The notes under the pieces are model-generated. The model was not told the origin of the DNA. It saw only the letters and a list, made by a program, of their open reading frames with translations, and ran no database searches. Positions 1-4,662 of a stretch of 6,380 bases of DNA are shown in pieces (position 1 is the first letter of the stretch; each line of letters begins with the position of its first letter). The DNA is from Rhizobiaceae bacterium UBA1291 (lineage in GTDB: Bacteria; Pseudomonadota; Alphaproteobacteria; Rhizobiales; Rhizobiaceae), in assembly GCA_002307905.1 (NCBI GenBank), contig DBUL01000028.1, positions 3,540 through 9,919 on the forward strand, written 5' to 3'. The translations under genes were made by a program, and so were the position numbers.

Positions 1-585
1 ATTGGTGTTTCCGCCTGCGCCACTTGCGACGGCTTCTTCTATCGTAACAAGGACGTCATCGTTGTCGGCGGCGGCAATTCCGCGGTCGAAGAGGCGCTCT
101 ATCTCTCGCACATCACCAAATCGGTCACCGTCGTTCACCGCCGCGATTCGTTTCGCTCCGAAAAAATCCTGCAGGAGCGCCTGTTCGCCAAGGAGAATAT
201 CCGCGTGATGTGGAACACCGAGGTGGCGGAGATCACCGGCACGCCGGCCAAGCCGCCGATGCCCCCGTCCGTCTCGGGCGTGAAGCTACGCGACACCCAA
301 ACCGGCGCGATCACCGACATGCCGATCGACGGCGTGTTCGTCGCCATCGGCCATGCGCCGGCCGTTGAGCTGTTCAAGGACAAGCTGAAGCTCAAGTCCA
401 ACGGCTATCTCTGGACGGCGCCGGATTCGACCGCCACCGATGTCCCCGGCGTCTTTGCCGCCGGTGACGTGACCGACGACATCTATCGCCAGGCCGTCAC
501 CGCCGCCGGCATGGGCTGCATGGCAGCGCTCGAAGCCGAGCGCTTCTTGTCTGCTGCACCCGTCAGGGCCGAAGCCGCGGAATAA
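1..585 (+). CDS. trxB: Thioredoxin reductase, C-terminal part (5' end outside window)
   Basis: This is the NADPH- and FAD-dependent reductase that recycles oxidised thioredoxin in the cytoplasm. The frame is open from base 1, so the N-terminal FAD-binding part (about 130 residues, judged from the usual length near 320) lies outside the window; 194 residues are visible. They begin just before the redox-active CATC disulfide motif (visible residues 6-9, followed by DG). Next come the NADPH-binding glycine motif GGGNSA (about residues 22-27) and the phosphate-binding HRRDSFR segment (about 46-52). Near the end is the second FAD contact, AAGDV, followed by the YRQAVTAAGMG helix typical of low-molecular-weight TrxB. 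The tail SAAPVRAEAAE is a short variable extension. The stop codon is 20 bases before lsrB with no terminator between them, so the two genes are probably cotranscribed. The family assignment is secure. Confidence 0.96.
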   Translation: MGVSACATCDGFFYRNKDVIVVGGGNSAVEEALYLSHITKSVTVVHRRDSFRSEKILQERLFAKENIRVMWNTEVAEITGTPAKPPMPPSVSGVKLRDTQTGAITDMPIDGVFVAIGHAPAVELFKDKLKLKSNGYLWTAPDSTATDVPGVFAAGDVTDDIYRQAVTAAGMGCMAALEAERFLSAAPVRAEAAE

Positions 586-605
586 CCATCAGAAGAGGGG
601 GGCGC

Positions 606-1502
606 ATGCCATTGGATTGGGACAAGCTGCGTATTTTTCACGCAGCAGCGGAAGCGGGGTCGTTCACCCACGCAGCCGACAAACTGCATTTGTCCCAGTC
701 GGCGATCAGCCGCCAGGTCAGCGCACTCGAGCAGGAGATCGGCGTGAAGCTGTTCCACCGGCATGCGCGCGGCTTGATCCTGACCGAACAGGGCGAACTG
801 CTCTATCGCACCGCCCATGACGTGCTCTTGAAGCTCGAAACGGTCAAGATGCAACTGACCGAGACGACGGAAAAGCCCAGTGGCAAGCTGCGCGTCACGA
901 CCACCGTCGGCCTTGGCCAGGGATGGCTCACCGACAAGATCCAGGAGTTCCTCCAGCTCTATCCCGATATGTCGATCCAGCTGATCCTCGACAACGAGGA
1001 ACTGGACGTCAACATGCGCCACGCCGACTGCGCCATTCGCCTGCGCCAGCCGCAACAGTCGGACCTGATCCAACGCAAGCTCTTCACCGTGCACATGCAC
1101 GTCTACGCGGCCCCCTCCTACATCAACCGCTATGGCGAGCCGCAGTCGATCGAGGATCTCGACAACCACCGCATCATAAGTTTCGGCGAGCCAGCACCGG
1201 GATATCTGCTCGACGTGAATTGGCTGGAAGTGGCCGGTCGCACCTCGGACAATCCTCGCCAACCACATCTGCAGATCAACAGCCTGACCTCGATCAAGCG
1301 TGCTGCCCTGCTCGGGATCGGTATTGCCATGCTGCCTGACTATATTGTCGGACGCGATCCGGGGCTGCTACAGCTTGTCACCAACGCCGATGTCCCGTCG
1401 TTCGACACCTATTTCTGCTACCCGGAAGAGATGAAGAACGCGGCGAAACTCAAGGCTTTCCGCGATTTCATCGTGGCAAAAGCCCGCAACTGGAATTTCT
1501 AG
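606..1502 (+). CDS. lsrB: LysR-type transcriptional regulator, LsrB/VtlR group
   Basis: This is a complete 298-residue LysR-type regulator, the usual length for the family. The N-terminal winged helix-turn-helix covers about residues 5-65, with the recognition region LSQSAISRQVSALEQEIG at 29-46, then a linker helix (about 66-90) and a periplasmic-binding-protein-like effector domain (about 93-298). The start is supported by the purine-rich GAGGGGGG at 595-602. Only two cysteines are present, Cys142 and Cys271. Position directly after trxB and before an AbcR-type sRNA matches lsrB of Sinorhizobium meliloti and vtlR of Brucella and Agrobacterium. Known for that group: LsrB is needed for symbiosis and oxidative-stress or envelope functions, and Brucella VtlR activates abcR2. 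Inference: this protein is redox-linked through cotranscription with trxB and controls the downstream sRNA. Assignment to the LysR family is certain; the LsrB/VtlR name rests on recognised sequence and context. Confidence 0.9.
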   Translation: MPLDWDKLRIFHAAAEAGSFTHAADKLHLSQSAISRQVSALEQEIGVKLFHRHARGLILTEQGELLYRTAHDVLLKLETVKMQLTETTEKPSGKLRVTTTVGLGQGWLTDKIQEFLQLYPDMSIQLILDNEELDVNMRHADCAIRLRQPQQSDLIQRKLFTVHMHVYAAPSYINRYGEPQSIEDLDNHRIISFGEPAPGYLLDVNWLEVAGRTSDNPRQPHLQINSLTSIKRAALLGIGIAMLPDYIVGRDPGLLQLVTNADVPSFDTYFCYPEEMKNAAKLKAFRDFIVAKARNWNF

Positions 1503-1504
1503 GC

Positions 1505-1544
1505 CGCTCACCGCAGAACGAGAAGTTAAGACCTGCGGTGGGCG
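1505..1544 (+). repeat. 12-bp inverted repeat just after lsrB
   Basis: The arms 1505-1516 (CGCTCACCGCAG) and 1533-1544 (CTGCGGTGGGCG) pair over 12 positions with one G-U wobble and a 16-base loop. It starts two bases after the lsrB stop codon, so it would form a stable hairpin at the end of the trxB-lsrB transcript. No T-run follows, so it is not a classical intrinsic terminator. It may protect the 3' end, assist termination, or act as DNA upstream of the sRNA promoter. The dyad is seen directly; its function is unknown. Confidence 0.5.
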
Positions 1545-1555
1545 CATATCTGACC

Positions 1556-1597
1556 TGCATTAAAATGCATTGTTCACTGCACAAAAAACCACCATAT
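1556..1597 (+). promoter_or_regulatory. Candidate sRNA promoter with LysR-type dyad
   Basis: A perfect palindrome, TGCAT-TAAA-ATGCA, lies at 1556-1569. It abuts a candidate -35 (ATTGTT, 1569-1574), with a 17-base spacer and a -10 of CCATAT (1592-1597). This compares well with the rhizobial CTTGAC-N17-CTATAT pattern. Transcription would begin near 1603-1605, giving an RNA of about 119 nt to the terminator at 1722, close to the known size of AbcR RNAs. The palindrome would sit at about -48 to -35, where LysR-type activators contact DNA. A direct repeat GACCTGC occurs at 1530-1536 and 1552-1558, 22 bases (two helical turns) apart. That LsrB/VtlR binds here is inference from family knowledge. Confidence 0.55.
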
Positions 1598-1603
1598 CGC
1601 ACA

Positions 1604-1722
1604 TAGCTGATGCACACGGTGGCTTTTTCCTCCCAGTTCCACCGCACCAGCTGTTCCCCTCTGGAGGTTTTTGACCTTCATAATTAAAGGGCCCTGGAGC
1701 AATCCGGTGGCCCTCTTTTTTT
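1604..1722 (+). ncRNA. abcR: AbcR-family (alpha-r15) trans-acting small RNA
   Basis: A small regulatory RNA of about 119 nt is predicted between lsrB and the arsR gene. The first hairpin is formed by AGCTG (1605-1609) with CAGCT (1648-1652) and by CGGTGG (1617-1622) with CCACCG (1639-1644). Its 16-base loop (1623-1638) exposes TTTTTCCTCCCAG, an anti-Shine-Dalgarno element like the M1 targeting module of AbcR RNAs. A second unpaired C-rich stretch, GTTCCCCTCT (1653-1662), resembles the second targeting module. A strong terminator closes the RNA. Known for the family: AbcR RNAs are Hfq-dependent and repress many ABC-transporter and uptake mRNAs by pairing near their ribosome binding sites. Rhizobial relatives often carry two copies in tandem; only one is visible here. 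The 5' end is inferred from the promoter and may be off by a few bases. Confidence 0.82.
1688..1722 (+). terminator. Intrinsic terminator of the AbcR-type sRNA
   Basis: AGGGCC (1688-1693) pairs with GGCCCT (1709-1714), and inside this CTGGA (1694-1698) pairs with TCCGG (1703-1707) around a GCAA tetraloop, with one bulged T at 1708. Seven T residues follow at 1716-1722. This is a textbook Rho-independent terminator and fixes the 3' end of the sRNA. Confidence 0.9.
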
Positions 1723-1772
1723 GTCATGAACCGAAGAAGCATCCCGCCGACCTGCGAAAACTCAAGAATGAA

Positions 1773-1829
1773 TTGTACCAAAATTGGACACTTTTTCATG
1801 ATCATTCGCTCGTGCGTGCGTTGACGCAC
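1773..1829 (+). promoter_or_regulatory. Candidate arsR-family promoter and operator
   Basis: TTGTAC (1773-1778) and CATGAT (1797-1802), 18 bases apart, are a moderate -35/-10 pair. An 8-bp palindrome, ATGATCAT (1798-1805), overlaps the -10. Just downstream is a perfect dyad, GTGCG-TTGA-CGCAC (1816-1829), which would fall a few bases after the transcription start, a classic place for a repressor to bind. ArsR-family repressors usually autoregulate through short inverted repeats, so this is the best candidate operator. The dyad is directly visible; its use is inference and the promoter match is weak. Confidence 0.35.
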
Positions 1830-1879
1830 CGAATTCCTACCTTATGTGCAATGGCAAACGCGGACACGGATCACTGCCG

Positions 1880-2173
1880 ATGAATCTGGAAGAGATACTC
1901 AAAGCGCTTGCACACCCCGCAAGAATCGAAATGCTGAAATGGCTCAAGGAGCCTGAGCTTCATTTCGCCGCCCAGCCTCACCCCCTCACTCTAGGCGTCA
2001 GTGCAGGGCAGTTCGAGCGCTGCGGACTGTCGCAGTCAACTGTATCCGCTCATCTCGCGACCCTGCAGCGCGCCAAATTGATCACGTCCACCCGGGTCGG
2101 CCAGTGGGTTCTCTACCGTCGCAACGACGATACCATTGGCGCATTCCTCAACACCTTGAACAAGGTGCTGTGA
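1880..2173 (+). CDS. ArsR/SmtB-family transcriptional repressor
   Basis: This is a 97-residue winged-helix DNA-binding protein, the normal size for a single-domain ArsR repressor. The N-terminal helix NLEEILKALAHPARIEMLKWL (residues 2-22) is typical of the family. The recognition helix is GLSQSTVSAHLATLQRA (49-65), and the wing is KLITSTRVGQWVLYRRN (66-82). I chose the ATG at 1880 because it begins at this conserved helix and has a weak GGA upstream (1868-1870); an earlier in-frame ATG at 1844 adds 12 unlike residues and has no ribosome site. The classical metal-binding ELCVCDL motif is absent. The only cysteine is Cys48, directly before the recognition helix. The gene lies 61 bases before an alkene reductase with no terminator between them, so it probably regulates that enzyme. 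The inducer is unknown; a reactive electrophile acting through Cys48 is possible but speculative. Confidence 0.88.
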   Translation: MNLEEILKALAHPARIEMLKWLKEPELHFAAQPHPLTLGVSAGQFERCGLSQSTVSAHLATLQRAKLITSTRVGQWVLYRRNDDTIGAFLNTLNKVL

Positions 2174-2218
2174 GGCCCCAGATGCTGGGTGCCGGCGATC
2201 GCCTCTCAGACTGCCGGC
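2174..2218 (+). repeat. Intercistronic hairpins between arsR-type gene and alkene reductase
   Basis: Two potential RNA stems fill most of the gap. In the first, CCCAG (2177-2181) pairs with CTGGG (2185-2189), extended by GGC (2174-2176) with GCC (2191-2193). In the second, the self-complementary GCCGGC occurs at 2191-2196 and again at 2213-2218. The two stems share 2191-2193, so they would be alternatives. There is no T-run, so this is not a terminator; it may affect mRNA processing or stability. Low significance. Confidence 0.3.
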
Positions 2219-2234
2219 CAATTTGGAGATATTC

Positions 2235-3335
2235 ATGACCAGCCTTTTCGATCCGATCCAACTCGGACGCATCACGCTTTCCAACCGCATCGCCATGGCC
2301 CCGCTGACTCGCAACCGCTCGCCGGGCGCGGTCCCCAACGACCTCAATGTCACCTACTACCAGCAGCGTGCCTCGGCCGGTCTCCTGATCTCGGAAGGTA
2401 CGCCGATCAGCCAGCAAGGCCAGGGCTATGCCCAGGTGCCCGGACTCTACCTCCCGGAATCGATCGATGGCTGGAAGCGCGTCACCACGGCGGTTCATGA
2501 AGCTGGCGGGCGCATTGCCGCGCAACTCTGGCATGTCGGCCGGGTATCGCACACCTCGTTGCAGCCCGATGGCGGCCAGCCGGTTGCACCTTCGGCGATC
2601 CGCGCCAAGTCAAAGACATTCATCATCAACGACGACGGCACTGGTGGCTTTACCGACACCTCCGAGCCCCGCGCGCTGAGCCTGGACGAGATACCCGGCA
2701 TCCTTGAAGACTATCGCAGAGCAGCGCGTTCCGCAGTCGATGCCGGCTTCGATGCCGTCGAGATCCATGCCGCCAACGGCTACCTGATCGACCAGTTCCT
2801 GCGTTCGAATTCGAACACCCGCACGGACGCCTATGGCGGATCGATTGAGAACCGCACGCGCTTCGCGATCGAAGTGGTGGACACGATTGTCAAGGAGATC
2901 GGCGCCGAGCGAACCGGCATCCGAATCTCACCGGTGACCCCGGCCAATGACGTATCCGATCCGGATCCGCAGCCGTTGTTCAATCTACTGGTGGAGAAGC
3001 TTGCTGCCTTTGATCTCGCCTTCATCCACGTCATTGAGGGCGCGACAGGCGGCCCTCGTGACAACCTGCCCTTTGATTGGGCGGCGCTGAAGACGGCCTA
3101 TCACGCCAAGGGCGGCAAGGCAGTATGGATGGTCAACAACAGCTACGATCGCGAGATGGCGATTGAGGCCGTCGCCTCCGGACGGGCCGACATGGTCTCC
3201 TTCGGTCGGCTTTTCATCTCCAATCCCGATCTCGTCGAACGTCTCAAGGTGGACGCCCCCCTCAACGAACCGGATCGAGCCACATTCTATGGCGGCGGCG
3301 CGGCAGGCTATACGAATTATCCGAAGCTCGCCTGA
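2235..3335 (+). CDS. Old Yellow Enzyme family alkene reductase (NemA-like)
   Basis: This 366-residue FMN-dependent flavoprotein reduces activated C=C bonds (enones, quinones, maleimides) or nitro groups using NAD(P)H, in the cytoplasm. The length is typical of class I OYEs such as NemA, XenB or morphinone reductase. The (beta/alpha)8 barrel starts with the MAPLTRNR segment (21-28, the Thr contacting FMN) and continues with QLWH (97-100). The active-site motif is HAANGY: His178 and Asn181 bind the substrate oxygen and Tyr183 is the likely proton donor. Arg230, followed by ISP, and FGR (323-325) near the FMN phosphate come next, ending with the usual GYTNYP tail. I prefer ATG 2235, seven bases from GGAG (2225-2228), over an in-frame TTG at 2223 that overlaps that site. 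It lies downstream of the ArsR-type gene and likely forms an operon with it. The physiological substrate cannot be read from sequence. Confidence 0.94.
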   Translation: MTSLFDPIQLGRITLSNRIAMAPLTRNRSPGAVPNDLNVTYYQQRASAGLLISEGTPISQQGQGYAQVPGLYLPESIDGWKRVTTAVHEAGGRIAAQLWHVGRVSHTSLQPDGGQPVAPSAIRAKSKTFIINDDGTGGFTDTSEPRALSLDEIPGILEDYRRAARSAVDAGFDAVEIHAANGYLIDQFLRSNSNTRTDAYGGSIENRTRFAIEVVDTIVKEIGAERTGIRISPVTPANDVSDPDPQPLFNLLVEKLAAFDLAFIHVIEGATGGPRDNLPFDWAALKTAYHAKGGKAVWMVNNSYDREMAIEAVASGRADMVSFGRLFISNPDLVERLKVDAPLNEPDRATFYGGGAAGYTNYPKLA

Positions 3336-3362
3336 CACGACGCCCAGGCACATTCAGACCTA

Positions 3363-3403
3363 CGAAAGCCCCGCTGGCAACCCAGAGCGGGGCTTTCGCC
3401 TTT
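3363..3403 (+). terminator. Terminator after the alkene reductase
   Basis: A perfect 13-bp stem, CGAAAGCCCCGCT (3363-3375) with AGCGGGGCTTTCG (3386-3398), encloses a 10-base loop. It lies 27 bases after the stop codon. Only a short CCTTT follows rather than a long T-run, but the arms themselves are T-rich on the 3' side. It most likely ends the arsR-OYE operon. Confidence 0.8.
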
Positions 3404-3500
3404 GGCGGTGGCATAGGCATGTGCTAGGACAGACCGGCACGGCACTATCCGGACCTGGTGGCCAGCCGGCGCGACCACCTATCTTAATGAGGCTCCGCCG

Positions 3501-3977
3501 ATGACAGAACTCTCACGCACCGAGCGCGATGCGTCAGCGGGAACCGGCAGCGGCCCCACCGGCGGCTTTGCGCCGCTCGTGCCGGAACTCGATGTCTCCA
3601 GCATTGAGGCGAGCCTCGCATTCTGGTGCGGCGGCCTCGGCTTTCGCATTGCCTACGAGCGGCGGCAGGCGAAGTTCGCCTACCTGGAGCGGCAGGGCGC
3701 GCATGTCATGCTGTGTGAAATCAACGGCAACTGGCAGACTGGGCGGCTCGAGCGTCCCTTCGGACGCGGCATCAATTTCCAGATCGCCACGGACGATCTT
3801 GAATCAATACTTGAAGCCCTTCGTAAAATGGATTGGCCCCTCTTCGAAGAGCCGAGCGAAAGCTGGTATCGCATTGGTGAGATTGAGGAAACCGGGTCTC
3901 AAGAGTTCCTCGTGCAGGACCCGGACGGCTACCTGCTCCGGTTCGCCCAGTCACTGGGCGTGCGAACGATAGGCTAG
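3501..3977 (+). CDS. VOC-superfamily protein, bleomycin-resistance-like
   Basis: This is a 158-residue protein of the vicinal oxygen chelate (glyoxalase/bleomycin resistance) fold. Paired beta-alpha-beta-beta-beta modules are recognisable: LVPELDVSSIEASLAFWCGGLGF (26-48), FAYLERQGAHVMLCE (59-73), the conserved ERPFGRGINFQI block (84-95), and SQEFLVQDPDGYLLRFAQSLG (133-153). The metal-ligand histidine and glutamate pattern of glyoxalase I is not evident, which favours a ligand-binding, BLMT-type protein rather than an enzyme; actual bleomycin resistance is unproven. The start at 3501 has GAGG at 3489-3492, eight bases upstream. It gives a 24-residue Gly/Ser/Thr-rich leader before the first strand, longer than usual, so a downstream start (for example GTG 3579) is possible. 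It is a single-gene unit after a terminator. Its stop codon overlaps that of the convergent DUF2188-like gene. Confidence 0.85.
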   Translation: MTELSRTERDASAGTGSGPTGGFAPLVPELDVSSIEASLAFWCGGLGFRIAYERRQAKFAYLERQGAHVMLCEINGNWQTGRLERPFGRGINFQIATDDLESILEALRKMDWPLFEEPSESWYRIGEIEETGSQEFLVQDPDGYLLRFAQSLGVRTIG

Positions 3978-4240
3978 ATCGGCCTCTCATCAGACTGATA
4001 GCGATCAACGATCTCCACCTCCGGCCGATCACCGCCGTCACTGTATTCGTAATGCCACTTGCCCTTCTCGTCCTGATAGCTGATCTTGACCGGCTCGTCG
4101 CCAACCTGCTGCTCCTGCATGACGATGCGCGCTGCCTCCAGGGCCTCGTCGTGGCTGGCAAAGCTTTCGGAGAACACGTCGCCGAGCTTGTAGGCCCATC
4201 CCCCGTCGTGGGGAACGATCTCGTAGGCAACCTTGGTCAT
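3974..4240 (-). CDS. Small DUF2188-like hypothetical protein
   Basis: This is an 88-residue acidic cytoplasmic protein of unknown function. It has the pattern of DUF2188-type proteins: an N-terminal strand AYEIVPHDGGWAYKLG (5-20), a helix SHDEALEAARIVMQEQQ (29-45) and a strand KISYQDEKGKWHYEYSDGG (52-70). There is no signal peptide or membrane segment. The start at 4240 is set by a strong GGAGG (4246-4250, complement) five bases upstream; a longer open frame to 4297 lacks a ribosome site and adds 19 unlike residues. Upstream, a weak TTGCGG-N17-GATACT pair (4292-4297 and 4269-4274, complement) could be the promoter. The gene converges on the VOC gene with their stop codons interleaved. Tryptophan and charged residues are frequent. 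No function can be assigned; DUF2188 membership is a recognition from pattern, not a search. Confidence 0.8.
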   Translation of the reverse strand: MTKVAYEIVPHDGGWAYKLGDVFSESFASHDEALEAARIVMQEQQVGDEPVKISYQDEKGKWHYEYSDGGDRPEVEIVDRYQSDERPI

Positions 4241-4662
4241 GATGTCCTCCTTTCCTGTGCTGGATTTCAGTATCGCATCAAGCGCTGCAATCCGCAAACC
4301 CGAAGCGGAGGGATCAATTCAATCGCTCGGCCTCGCCGGACTTGATCCACCGGTATGACGATGTCACCCGCAAAGACCGGTCATAGTGGTTATCACGCGG
4401 ATTGCTGCGGCGTTCACCTCAATGACGCCGAGGCCAACGCTTTCGCGGGGATAACCCATTTCTCCCTCTCAGCCACCGTCATCATGCTCCCATTCCTCGG
4501 CCTCTGACGACTTTGCCCGTCTGGAAAAGGGGGAACTTTTCCTGCGCTTGCCGCTTTCTCCAGATGTGGTCCAAAGCTTGGTCGATGGCTCGCCCCATTC
4601 TCACCAAGATGCCCGACCAGAAAGCTCCCGCGGGTCGCGGGGGGCAAACTCGGGAGCCGAAC
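4241..4662. other. Intergenic region rich in inverted repeats, no convincing gene
   Basis: This 422-base stretch between divergent genes holds several dyads. GGATCAA (4311-4317) and TTGATCC (4342-4348) enclose CGGC-ctc-GCCG (4328-4338). CCAC (4347-4350) plus TATGAC (4354-4359) face GTCATA (4380-4385) plus GTGG (4386-4389). A segment CGCTTTCGCGGGGATAACC (4439-4457) resembles half of the short palindromic repeats that are common between genes in rhizobia. GGAAAAG (4523-4529) pairs with CTTTTCC (4536-4542). A 50-codon frame starting at ATG 4355 has no ribosome site and is not called a gene. The region presumably contains the opgC promoter, but no strong -35/-10 pair stands out. Confidence 0.5.
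4624..4657 (+). promoter_or_regulatory. Hairpin covering the putative opgC ribosome binding site
   Basis: GCTCCCG (4624-4630) and CGGGAGC (4651-4657) form a perfect 7-bp stem with a 20-base, very G-rich loop. The 3' arm contains GGGAG (4652-4656), the best Shine-Dalgarno sequence for the TTG start at 4663. If translation starts there, the stem would hide the ribosome site. If translation starts further upstream, the same bases are coding. The stem is seen; its role is inference. Confidence 0.4.

Noticed and set aside
483..1268. 261-codon minus-strand frame across trxB and lsrB
   Set aside because: It is antisense to two well-supported genes and shows the His/Val/Asp-rich composition typical of shadow frames in GC-rich DNA.
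1560..1883. Short frames on both strands over the sRNA region
   Set aside because: They cross the sRNA hairpins and terminator and lack ribosome sites; the RNA gene explains the sequence better.
3402..3430. Possible promoter TTGGCG/TAGGAC for the VOC gene
   Set aside because: The -10 match is poor and the -35 overlaps the preceding terminator; not strong enough to list as a feature.
3487..3504. Five-codon frame (MRLRR) whose TGA overlaps the VOC start ATGA
   Set aside because: Its ATG overlaps the ribosome site of the VOC gene and has no ribosome site of its own; it is a likely coincidence.
4355..4507. 50-codon + strand frame in the gap before opgC (starts MTMSPAKTGHSG)
   Set aside because: It has no ribosome binding site, no recognisable domain, and overlaps the repeat-like dyads; it is probably chance.
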